From the NCBI GenBank assembly GCA_945889475.1, contig CAMDBT010000008.1, forward strand, positions 1-63,613: DNA of 63,613 nt. The letters are read 5' to 3'. A program made the translations under genes and the position numbers. Positions 24,703 through 33,012 of this stretch are shown here, in pieces. Numbering within the stretch: the first letter of the stretch is position 1; every line of letters starts with the position of its first letter. The DNA is from Bifidobacterium breve (GTDB lineage: Bacteria; Actinomycetota; Thermoleophilia; Solirubrobacterales; Solirubrobacteraceae). The notes under the pieces are model-generated. The model did no database searches. It saw nothing but the letters and a program-made list of their open reading frames with translations, and was not told the DNA's origin.

Positions 24703-25473
24703 TCAGTGGGTTTTCAGATACCCCTCGATGCGGCTCTTGGGCACCACGAAGATCTTCGCGCCGGTCATGTAGTTGCCGGAGTCCGATGATCGCTTCGGCG
24801 GTGGCCGATAGACGTCGATGTGACGGCCTTTGATTGCTCCGCCGGTGTCATCGGCGCGGAACCATCCGTCCTTGTTCTTCGGCTTGTAAGCGGGAACGTA
24901 GACAAGGCTGCCACGTGGAATCAGGCTGAGGTCAACGGCGACGCTGCGGTAGTAGCTGAGGTCGAGCGAGGGGCCAGCGGCAAAGCTGATTCCGGTCGGC
25001 CGAATGTAGCGTTTGCCGGCGCCGTTGTACCAGCCGCCGGTTTCGAGCGGGAAGGTGACGCTGCCGCTTTTCGAGCGCCAATATCCCTCGCCACGCCAGA
25101 AGGGAGCGAAGACGCCGCCAACGCCAAAGCTGGCGTGCTTGCCGCGCGCGGTGATCCAGCCGCTAGAGCCAGTGTCGTCGATGTGGTAGCGCTTGCCGTT
25201 GGTGCCGATGCCGTCGCCTTCCATCGACATTCCCCGCGCCGAATAGAGCCAATCGACGCGGCTCTTGCGCGAGAGGCCAGGAGTGTTCACCCGCTCGCCA
25301 ACAAACCAAGTCTCCGGGGCCGGGAAGTATTCGGTGATCGTTACGCCGGTAAGCCATGTTTCCTTCTTCAGCGCAGCCGAAGCGCTGCTCGGCAGCAGCG
25401 CCGCGCTAGTGGCGACTACAAGCGCAGCGGCTAGCGCTGCGCGCACAGATCGGGGGGCGCGGAAAGCGATCAT
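24703..25473 (-). CDS. Secreted 3D-domain protein (MltA-like double-psi barrel)
   Basis: 256 residues from ATG 25473, which begins a signal peptide (RAALAAALVVATSAALLPSSASA); the frame is open to 25614 without signal or homology. The C-terminal part has the 3D domain (three conserved aspartates): IPRGSLVYVPAY followed by GWFRADDTGGAIKGRHIDVY. 3D domains occur in MltA lytic transglycosylase and in actinobacterial Rpf-like and YabE-like cell-wall proteins, where the Asp residues act in glycan cleavage. It is probably a peptidoglycan-active enzyme. It is convergent to the deacetylase with 40 bases between stops. Confidence 0.75.
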   Translation of the reverse strand: MIAFRAPRSVRAALAAALVVATSAALLPSSASAALKKETWLTGVTITEYFPAPETWFVGERVNTPGLSRKSRVDWLYSARGMSMEGDGIGTNGKRYHIDDTGSSGWITARGKHASFGVGGVFAPFWRGEGYWRSKSGSVTFPLETGGWYNGAGKRYIRPTGISFAAGPSLDLSYYRSVAVDLSLIPRGSLVYVPAYKPKNKDGWFRADDTGGAIKGRHIDVYRPPPKRSSDSGNYMTGAKIFVVPKSRIEGYLKTH

Positions 25474-25718
25474 CGTCCTCTGAACACGGTAGCGAAGCGG
25501 TCGGTGCGGTGGCGACGGTAGCCAAGTGGCCGCTGTGGCGGTGGCTGTGTCACGGCCTCGCTGCGGCGGTGACGTTTGTTCAACGCGCCAGACGAAGATC
25601 GCTAACGGCGGCAACTTTCGCCGCCAATGGGGGTTCTAGAGCTAGATAGCCGCTGGTTTGAGGCCGTCACATTCAGCTATTTGGCCGGTTCTCAAACCTA
25701 GCGACGGACGAAGAGTTT

Positions 25719-27146
25719 GTGCACCAGACGATGAGAACCCGCAGATCAAAAAGATTCTTCGCAGCGATATCCGGTGCGTTCGTTCTGTGCCTGCCCGCAA
25801 GCGTCGCGGGCGCTGCCACGTTCGCGCCGAGCGCAGAGTTGAGCGCCGCCGCGGCCAACAACATCGGCGTCCATTCGATTTTGTTTCAGAGCACCCCCGT
25901 GAGCGCGAAGGAAGCGATGTTCGCGCAGGCCAAAGCGGTCGGCGCCTCGTACATTCGCCTCGACCTTGGGCTGACTGCGATCTTCACCCGCGGCGAATAC
26001 CGAGGCCACCCGTTCTACCAGAAGAGTTGGGCGCAGACCGACCAGTACGCGACGCTCGCCAACCGCTATGGCGTGAAGGTCCTTGCCAACCTCTACGCCA
26101 CGCCGTGGTTCATCGCCGACTGCCCGGCCGGCACCTCGCGCGAAGACGCATACCACTGTCCGCCATCGGATCTGGTTCGCTACAAGGAGATGGTCGCTGA
26201 GGTAGCCGCGCGCTACGCGGGGGTAATTGACGTCTTCGAGATCATCAACGAGCCGGATACGGCTCGCGCCTTCTACGGCAGTCCGCAGCAGTACGCGCGG
26301 ATGTTGGCGGCCGCTGCCGACGGTGTTCACGCTGGCAACCCACGGGCCCGTGTAGCGATCGGCGGCGTTTCGACGATTTCGAACACGCAATTCACCGACG
26401 CCGTTCTCGCCGCTGACCCCTCACTGCCGGCCAAGATTGACATCAACACAATCCATCTGCGCACATCGGCGCGCGGCACGGCCAAGCTAGTTGACAGCTG
26501 GCGCAGATACTTCACAGATCACGGCATGCGCGGACCGCTTTGGCTGACAGAGTTCGGCTATCCAGCCGAGGACGGGTTCCAGTTCGATGCCAAGTTCCGC
26601 GGAGGCGAGGCCGCTCAGGCAGCGTTCTTTGAAGCGACGATGCCGGGAATCGTTGGTGCCGGCGCGGAGATGATGTTTGTAACGCAGCGCGATTGGGGTT
26701 CGGGCGCTTTTGCGTCGGAAGGGTTCCTAAGTGCGGATGATCCGCTGCCGCCAAACCCTGTGGTCAGGCGCAAACCAACGTTCGACGTGATCAAGCGGGC
26801 AGCCGCGTCGCTGATCCCGGTCGCGCTGCCAGCCCCGCCAGGCACGGTTTCGCTGCGATACACAGACAACAGCAACGTCAAGGTCGTGCGCAAGGCAATC
26901 ACGCTTCACTTTGCCTGTCGGTCGGCTGGCGTATGCCCGAGTAAGCAGTTTCGTCTTGCGCTAGCGAACGGAAGCGGGTATCGAGTGGTTAGCCCAGCAA
27001 TCCCTGCCGGAGGGACTGCGGTCACGAAGCTGCGCCTGACCAAGGTCTCGCTTCGGTCGCTCTCCCGAGCTGCCGGCAAGCGGATCGCGGCCCGCCTGAG
27101 CGATCTAAAATCGGTCAGCTTCGGTTCGATCCGAATCCGCGGCTGA
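25719..27146 (+). CDS. Secreted glycoside hydrolase, clan GH-A-like
   Basis: 475 residues from GTG 25719 (GAAGAG four bases upstream); ATG 25731 is an alternative. The signal peptide is FFAAISGAFVLCLPASVAGA. The central (beta/alpha)8-like region has FEIINEPDTARAFYG (acid/base Glu in NEP) and LWLTEFGYPAEDG (nucleophile Glu), resembling GH5/GH39-type cellulase, xylosidase or glucanase relatives. About 100 C-terminal residues form a separate beta-rich piece with two Cys (FACRSAGVCPSKQF), which may be a carbohydrate or wall-binding module. The target glycan cannot be inferred. The 245 bases between it and the divergent 3D-domain gene hold no recognised element. Confidence 0.75.
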   Translation: MHQTMRTRRSKRFFAAISGAFVLCLPASVAGAATFAPSAELSAAAANNIGVHSILFQSTPVSAKEAMFAQAKAVGASYIRLDLGLTAIFTRGEYRGHPFYQKSWAQTDQYATLANRYGVKVLANLYATPWFIADCPAGTSREDAYHCPPSDLVRYKEMVAEVAARYAGVIDVFEIINEPDTARAFYGSPQQYARMLAAAADGVHAGNPRARVAIGGVSTISNTQFTDAVLAADPSLPAKIDINTIHLRTSARGTAKLVDSWRRYFTDHGMRGPLWLTEFGYPAEDGFQFDAKFRGGEAAQAAFFEATMPGIVGAGAEMMFVTQRDWGSGAFASEGFLSADDPLPPNPVVRRKPTFDVIKRAAASLIPVALPAPPGTVSLRYTDNSNVKVVRKAITLHFACRSAGVCPSKQFRLALANGSGYRVVSPAIPAGGTAVTKLRLTKVSLRSLSRAAGKRIAARLSDLKSVSFGSIRIRG

Positions 27147-27204
27147 CGATCGCCCGCTAGCGAAGTGTTGGCCGCGGCTAGCGCAGGCTATCCTCCGAAC
27201 CTGC

Positions 27205-27277
<73 letters not shown>

Positions 27278-27325
27278 TCAGTAAACCGCGACGCTTGCGT
27301 CGACACCGATGTGTATGCTGCCGCG

Positions 27326-28909
27326 ATGCCTTCAGCCAAGAAACTTTTTTCGCTCCTATCCGTCGCCGTGTTTGTCGCTGTTGTCGGCCCTGTTTCCGGG
27401 GCCGCGGCGCAGACTGGCCAGATCGAATGGAGCGCCTGCCCGATAGACGATCATCCGACGCTTCAGTGCGGGACGTTCGAGGTTCCGTACGACTACGGCA
27501 AGCCAAACGGCAAGAAGTTCACGCTTGCCCTGCAGAAGCTTCCGGCGTCGGGCACGAAGATCGGGACGCTCTTCGCCAACCCTGGCGGCCCGGGCGCGCC
27601 AGGGCGAAACATCTGGGTGCTTCCGGTCAGGTCGGCATCGCTGAGTGAATCCTTTGACCTGGTCGGCTTTGACCCCCGCGGGATCGGCGAGACTAGGCCG
27701 GCTTTCGACTGCGCACCCGCTCCCGGACAGTTCCCCAACCGCCCCAACCTTGACTGGGTCAACGTCTCAGCGGGGCTGGTGCCCGGGATCGTCAGCGCAA
27801 ACCGAGCCTGCCAGAAGAAGAGTGCCGACTTTATCGCCCACGTTGGCACCAACAACGTGGTCCGCGACCTCGATGCGATGCGGGCCGCGGTCGGGGATGC
27901 CAAGCTGACCTACTGGGGGATGAGTTACGGCACTAGGATCGGCTACGCATACGCCTACCGCTACCCGCAGAAGGTACGGGCGATCCTCCTCGACGGTCCG
28001 GTCACGCCGGACGGAAGCACGGCCGATTTCACCCTCGTGCGCAGCGGGTCTAACGACGAGGCGCTGCGCTTCATCCGCTCAGTCAGCCCGGCCTCCTACG
28101 CGGCCGTCATCTCCACCCGCAACAGCCTCTTTGCTTCCCGCCTCGACATTGGAACTGCCGGGCGCAGCATCAGGCTCGGCGGGTACGAGTGGCTCTCCAT
28201 CCTCTCCAGCCAAATGCTCGCGCAGTCCAACTGGCCGCTGATCACCCAACTCGCCCGGGTGGTCGCGCTGGCCCGCATCGTCGGCCCCGGCGGCGACCAG
28301 GCCCGCGCTGCGCTGCGCCAGCTCTTTGCCGTAGCCGAGGCCGACGGTTCCGGAGGGCTAGCTCCCGACGGTGGAGCCAACCAGGCGATCAACTGTGCCG
28401 ACTACGCCGACCGGCAGTCTGCCCGCCAGCGCTCGCGGATCATCCGCAACGTTGTCTCGCGAGCCCCGGTCTTCGGGGGCCTACTTGTCGCTAGTCAGGC
28501 GCCACTCTGCGCTGGTTTCACCTTCCGGCCCGATCCCGTCCCGAGGATCGCTTCTAGGGCCTCGCTGGCGCGGGTCAGGAACCTGAAGCTCGCGATCTCG
28601 GACTCGACCGCCGATGCCGCCACGCCGCTGATCTGGGGCCGGGCGATGGCGAGGGCGTTCCCAAGCGCCTTCGAGGTCACTCAGGAGACCGGCAACCACG
28701 TCAACTTCCTCACGACGGATTCCGACTGCGTCGACGATCCGGTCCGTGAATACCTGCTGACGCTGAAGATGGCTCCGCGACGGACCATCTGCCTGTTCAC
28801 CGCCCCCGCGGGCCTTGACATGTCGGCGGTAGCTGCCGGCAGGCGCAAGCTTGACCCGCGCGCGATCGTCGAGACGATCCTGCGCAACAACCGCCTTCGC
28901 GGACGGTAA
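27326..28909 (+). CDS. Secreted alpha/beta hydrolase, TAP-like tripeptidyl aminopeptidase family
   Basis: 527 residues from ATG 27326; the open frame extends upstream across the tRNA and is rejected there. The signal peptide is LFSLLSVAVFVAVVGPVSGA. It has the oxyanion region ANPGGPGAPG, nucleophile elbow YWGMSYGTRIGY, an acid near DSTADAATPLIWG and a His near ETGNHVNFL, followed by DCVDDPVREYLL of the TAP-like C-terminal domain. Relatives are Streptomyces SlpD/SlpE and Tap proteases, which release N-terminal peptides outside the cell. The C-terminal position of the acid and His in the TAP-like domain is usual for the family. Substrate unknown. Confidence 0.85.
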   Translation: MPSAKKLFSLLSVAVFVAVVGPVSGAAAQTGQIEWSACPIDDHPTLQCGTFEVPYDYGKPNGKKFTLALQKLPASGTKIGTLFANPGGPGAPGRNIWVLPVRSASLSESFDLVGFDPRGIGETRPAFDCAPAPGQFPNRPNLDWVNVSAGLVPGIVSANRACQKKSADFIAHVGTNNVVRDLDAMRAAVGDAKLTYWGMSYGTRIGYAYAYRYPQKVRAILLDGPVTPDGSTADFTLVRSGSNDEALRFIRSVSPASYAAVISTRNSLFASRLDIGTAGRSIRLGGYEWLSILSSQMLAQSNWPLITQLARVVALARIVGPGGDQARAALRQLFAVAEADGSGGLAPDGGANQAINCADYADRQSARQRSRIIRNVVSRAPVFGGLLVASQAPLCAGFTFRPDPVPRIASRASLARVRNLKLAISDSTADAATPLIWGRAMARAFPSAFEVTQETGNHVNFLTTDSDCVDDPVREYLLTLKMAPRRTICLFTAPAGLDMSAVAAGRRKLDPRAIVETILRNNRLRGR

Positions 28910-29083
28910 ACAGTCCGCTGGGCGCTCATTCCTGGCCCTTGACTTCAACGGATGATGGCCTCGTACTTGGCGTAGGCGCGAGCTCGGCCACCGCGCGAAC
29001 GCTGGCCGCCTAACCGGCGCGAAGCGAAAGCCAGTGGGTATACGGTTGCGCGTGGCAGTTTCTACCGGGGAGATGGATCCTGA

Positions 29084-31234
29084 ATGACCCGTCGCTTTGT
29101 TCTACCACTGGTCGCGTTGGTTGTAGTAGCTGTGATGCCACCGCTTGCCGCGGCGAGTTCTCCCGCTAACGCGGCGGTCAGTTCTGGCGTACGAGTCCTC
29201 TCGGCGACAGCGAACAAGGCTGGCACGCGGGTTGTGGTGCGCGTTGCGTGGGACCGCGCCTTGATTGCGCGGCCGGGGAATCGCGAGCGCTTTACGCTGC
29301 GGCTGCTGCGTCACTTGGCTTCGGGGCGCACGGTCAAGATCGCAGAGCTAAGCCGTACGCGCACATCAGGGGCCAGCGAACGAGCGACGATCAGGGTAAC
29401 CAAGCGCAACGCCAAGCTGCTCCGCAGCGCGCGCCGCGTGACCGTAACGGCCACGCAGCAGTACGACACTCCGGCGGACGCTGACAAACGCTTCGAGCAC
29501 AACCGCGTCGCGCTTCGAGCCGTCAGCGGCAAGGCTGGCGGGCTGGTGATCAAACCTTGCAGCGTCAAGACGATCAAACCCGGCGCCGATCTGCGCAGAT
29601 GCAAGCTGCCGGGCGCCGCACTCGCGAGCGCTGATCTAAGCCATGTCAACCTCAGCTATGCCAGCCTGCAGGGCGGCTCGCTGGCCGGCGCGAAGCTGGT
29701 CACGACCGACCTAACCGGCACCAACTTGATCGACGTGGCGCTCGACCATGCGATTTGGCCTGCGACTGAGCAAGGCGGGTTGTCGCTGCCAGCTGACGGC
29801 GATGACATCGTCGCCGCAATCGGCAGAGCGAAAAGCCGCGTTGACGTCGTCAGCTACACCTTCGGCGGCCCTGACATCGTTGGTCAGGCGAGCAAGCCCG
29901 GCGCGCTGATGACAGCGGTGCGTAAGGGAGTTGACGTGCGGATCATTCTCAACTCGGGCAATAAGGGCTGCGCCTCACTGAGCCCCGCCGACCAGCAGGC
30001 CTGCGCGGCGAAGTCAAGCTTTGACGGCACCTACGCGATTCAATCGTCGCTGCAGTGGGCTCAGAACAATCCGCTGCCAGCGGCGCAAGGTGGGACCGGC
30101 GCTGGCGGCAATTTCATCGTTCAGTTCTCCTCACAGAACTACCAAATAACGCACCAGAAATCGATTCTGATCGACATGATCGGAGCTAACGGACAGCCGA
30201 GTATTGGGCCCAGCTCGGTGGCCTTGGTTTCGACCGGCAACCTCGGAACCTACGGTTGGGGAGACAGCTACAAGAACCCGGATTACTTGACCAATCCGGC
30301 CGCTGGCTGCACGACGCCGACGGCCGCCTGCGCCGACGACTGGTCGGCGCGCGATTTCACAATTCTGGTCGAGGATCAACCGCTGCTGGCACGGATCGCC
30401 GCCGTCTACGTTTCCGACACCAACTGCGAGACGTGGGTCACGACCCCGATCTACGGCCAGCTGCTTGGCAGCACGATGGCCGACACCTGGGCCAACGGCA
30501 CGCTGCTCTCAGATGGCTCGGGCTACCCGTCGATGGGCACCAGCGCCTTCTATGGCGGCGACAGCATCAACCCGGGGCTGCAAGCCACTCCACAAGGCAA
30601 CTCGCGCGAACGGACGCTGAAGCTAATTGGCAGCGCCAGCAAGACGCTGATCGTCTACAACGAAGAGATGGCCGACCCGGACGTGCTCAACGCGTTGGCC
30701 ACCGCCTCGAAGAATGAGGTTGACGTGGAGGTCGTGATGGCGAGTACGATTTGCCCCAATAAGAGCATCAAGACGCCCTGCGTCAGCGGCCAGCCAGCGC
30801 CGAGCACGGCTTTCGACTTCTTGGTAAAGAACGGCGTCAAGGTGACGCTGCTCGACTCGCAGCAAGGGCTCTACATTCACGCTAAGGCGATCGTCGCTGA
30901 CTCCATCGACGGCTTCATCGGCTCTGAAAACTTCGGCTACGGCTCGATGAACTACAACCGCGAACTGGGATTGATGCTGACCAACCGCGATGACCCGGCG
31001 AAGGTGGCTAGCGGTATTCCTAGCATCCAGAGCGTTGAGGGGATAAGCAAGATTGAGTCGGCCTTTCTGGCTGACTCGCAGCCGAGCCCAAACACTTATC
31101 CCTACAGCTCGGCGAAGGCCTACCCGGCCGGGACGCCGATACCTCCAGTCCCAAGCGTCTGGCCAGCGAATCCTGCCGGCACAGCGTTCAGCGATTTCAA
31201 CATGGCTTGCGGCCCGCTGCCGGCGCGAGGCTAG
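29084..31234 (+). CDS. Secreted pentapeptide-repeat / phospholipase D-like protein
   Basis: 716 residues. A signal peptide (FVLPLVALVVVAVMPPLAAA) leads into an Ig-like or beta-rich region (about 30-150). Pentapeptide repeats follow at about 170-222 (ADLSHVNLSYASLQGGSLAG), then a bipartite phospholipase D domain: HxK motif 1 in ITHQKSILID (about residue 357) and motif 2 in YIHAKAIVADSIDGFIGSEN (about residue 599). Both catalytic His-Lys pairs are present, so phosphodiesterase, phosphatidyltransferase or nuclease activity is possible. The pairing of pentapeptide repeats with an exported PLD domain is uncommon. It stands alone, with 174 bases of unremarkable sequence upstream. Confidence 0.85.
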   Translation: MTRRFVLPLVALVVVAVMPPLAAASSPANAAVSSGVRVLSATANKAGTRVVVRVAWDRALIARPGNRERFTLRLLRHLASGRTVKIAELSRTRTSGASERATIRVTKRNAKLLRSARRVTVTATQQYDTPADADKRFEHNRVALRAVSGKAGGLVIKPCSVKTIKPGADLRRCKLPGAALASADLSHVNLSYASLQGGSLAGAKLVTTDLTGTNLIDVALDHAIWPATEQGGLSLPADGDDIVAAIGRAKSRVDVVSYTFGGPDIVGQASKPGALMTAVRKGVDVRIILNSGNKGCASLSPADQQACAAKSSFDGTYAIQSSLQWAQNNPLPAAQGGTGAGGNFIVQFSSQNYQITHQKSILIDMIGANGQPSIGPSSVALVSTGNLGTYGWGDSYKNPDYLTNPAAGCTTPTAACADDWSARDFTILVEDQPLLARIAAVYVSDTNCETWVTTPIYGQLLGSTMADTWANGTLLSDGSGYPSMGTSAFYGGDSINPGLQATPQGNSRERTLKLIGSASKTLIVYNEEMADPDVLNALATASKNEVDVEVVMASTICPNKSIKTPCVSGQPAPSTAFDFLVKNGVKVTLLDSQQGLYIHAKAIVADSIDGFIGSENFGYGSMNYNRELGLMLTNRDDPAKVASGIPSIQSVEGISKIESAFLADSQPSPNTYPYSSAKAYPAGTPIPPVPSVWPANPAGTAFSDFNMACGPLPARG

Positions 31235-31320
31235 CCTTGATCCGGCCTGCGGTTGATTCTCCAGGGGCCGTATGACAGTCTCGCCCAGTTAGGCCAACCG
31301 ACCGATAAAGGGAGCAGCAG

Positions 31321-31707
31321 ATGACGAAGAGGCTTGCCGCGGCAGTTGCCGCAATCTCAGCAGTCGCACTACTTGCGGCTTGTGGCGGGATCGACCCGAC
31401 CGAGGCGGTTGAGAGCTTCAACAAGGATGTAAACGCGAAGGTCCAGACAGGACTTAGCGCTGCTGGCGTCACCGGGGCAGCCGCCGCCGACGCGGGCATC
31501 GACCTAAAATGCCCAAGCGACGTTGAGCAGGAGAAGCCCTTCACGTGCACGCTCACCGGCAAACTGAGCGGGAAGACCGTTGACGTGTCGATGGAGATCA
31601 ATAGCTCCGAAGAGCTGGACACGGTCGACAACTCGGCCTTCACCCGCGAGCTCGACACGCTCTCCGTAGCCGAAGGCGAAGCCGCAGGTAAGGCCGCCGC
31701 GAAGTAA
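31321..31707 (+). CDS. DUF4333-like lipoprotein
   Basis: 128 residues with a lipoprotein signal (AISAVALLAACGG, lipidated Cys at about residue 21). The mature part resembles the DUF4333 family of actinobacterial lipoproteins: a helical stretch, then LKCPSDVEQEKPFTCTLTGK with two Cys likely to form a disulfide, and a final beta strand pair. Function unknown. A Shine-Dalgarno (AAGGGAGC) precedes the ATG. It is followed by a short hairpin before the antiporter gene. Confidence 0.72.
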   Translation: MTKRLAAAVAAISAVALLAACGGIDPTEAVESFNKDVNAKVQTGLSAAGVTGAAAADAGIDLKCPSDVEQEKPFTCTLTGKLSGKTVDVSMEINSSEELDTVDNSAFTRELDTLSVAEGEAAGKAAAK

Positions 31708-31714
31708 TCAGTCA

Positions 31715-31736
31715 AGAGCCCCGTCGGGTAGGCTCT
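31715..31736 (+). terminator. Possible weak terminator after the lipoprotein gene
   Basis: AGAGCC (31715-31720) and GGCTCT (31731-31736) form a 6-bp stem with a 10-base loop, 8 bases after the lipoprotein stop. No T-run follows, so termination is uncertain. Confidence 0.3.
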
Positions 31737-31746
31737 AGGCTCGCCG

Positions 31747-33012
31747 ATGGAGCCAATTACTGCTGCAATTTCGCTCGGCCTCGACGTCGACGAAGCATCG
31801 TTTCTGGTGATCGTCAGCGCCGCCGCAGTGGCGGCGCTCACAGTCGCATTCGTTGGGCCGCGCGTGGCGATCCCGGTCGTCGTTCTGGAACTGGTGTTCG
31901 GAATCCTGGTCGGCCCGCAGGTACTCGGAATTGCTTCGCCGGATGACTTCATCGCGTTCTTCGCGAACCTTGGTCTCGGGATGCTGTTCTTCTTCGCGGG
32001 CTACGAGATCGACTTCCAGAGGATTCGAGGTAAAGCGCTGAACCTCGCACTGGCCGGATGGATCCTTTCGCTGATACTCGCCTACGGCCTCGGCGGCATT
32101 CTCGCTTGGGCCGGCGTAGTGGTGTCGTTGCTCTACACCGGTTCGGCGATGGCGACGACGGCGATCGGCACGCTGATGCCGATCATCACCGACGCGGGCG
32201 AGATGCGCACCCGCTTCGGCACCTACCTCCTCGGTGCTGGCGCGATCGGCGAGTTTGGCCCGATTCTGCTGCTGACGCTCGTCTTGACGACAACGAGCGC
32301 GAAGAATTTCGAGATTCTGATCGCCTTTATCGTGATCTCCGTGCTTGCCGCGTTCCTGGCCGTCCGCTTGGCGCCGCGCTCATGGGGGGCGGTCGAGCGG
32401 ACACTCGAATCGAGCAGTCAGCTCGCCGTTCGCGTGGCCGTCGTGATGATCTTCGCGCTCGTCTTCTTCGCGTCGGGGCTTGGGCTGGAGCTGCTGCTAG
32501 GCGGGTTCGCGGCCGGAGTAATAGTTCGCTTAGCCGTCCGTGGCCGCGAGGTAGAGGTGCTCGAATCAAAGCTGGTGGGAATCGGCTACGGCTTCCTGAT
32601 CCCGTTCTTCTTCATCTACAGCGGGATGAACTTCGACCTCGACGCGTTGATCGGTAGTGCCGCTGGGCTGATGAAGCTGCCGCTGTTCGTCTTGCTCTTC
32701 CTTGTTGTTCGAGGAGTTCCCGCCCTGCTCCTCTACCGCGGCGTACTGAAGCTGCGCGACCGCTTCGCGCTCGGTTTCTACTCGGCAACGCAGCTGCCGC
32801 TAGTTGTGGCGATCACAACTGTCGCGATTGAAGCTGGCGCTATGAAGCCCTCAACCTCTGCCGCGCTGGTTGGTGCCGCGATCCTCTCGACGCTCTTCTT
32901 CCCGCTGATCGCGATGCGGCTGCGAGCGGGCCGCGTCGACGCAGATATCGATCCCGAAGTTGAACTCGAACGTGAGGCCGAGGGCTTTGACGACGGCCCA
33001 CTGCCCGCTTAG
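31747..33012 (+). CDS. Cation:proton antiporter (CPA2/KefB-like)
   Basis: 421 residues with about twelve hydrophobic segments, matching the Na+/H+ exchanger family (PF00999): VGPRVAIPVVVLELVFGILV, LFFFAGYEIDFQRIRGKAL, YTGSAMATTAIGTLMPII, LGAGAIGEFGPILLL and FFFIYSGMNFDLDAL. Members exchange K+ or Na+ for H+ across the membrane. No RCK/TrkA-N regulatory domain is attached; the C-terminus is a short acidic tail. The stop overlaps the 3' end of the convergent MMPL gene by 4 bases. Confidence 0.9.
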   Translation: MEPITAAISLGLDVDEASFLVIVSAAAVAALTVAFVGPRVAIPVVVLELVFGILVGPQVLGIASPDDFIAFFANLGLGMLFFFAGYEIDFQRIRGKALNLALAGWILSLILAYGLGGILAWAGVVVSLLYTGSAMATTAIGTLMPIITDAGEMRTRFGTYLLGAGAIGEFGPILLLTLVLTTTSAKNFEILIAFIVISVLAAFLAVRLAPRSWGAVERTLESSSQLAVRVAVVMIFALVFFASGLGLELLLGGFAAGVIVRLAVRGREVEVLESKLVGIGYGFLIPFFFIYSGMNFDLDALIGSAAGLMKLPLFVLLFLVVRGVPALLLYRGVLKLRDRFALGFYSATQLPLVVAITTVAIEAGAMKPSTSAALVGAAILSTLFFPLIAMRLRAGRVDADIDPEVELEREAEGFDDGPLPA

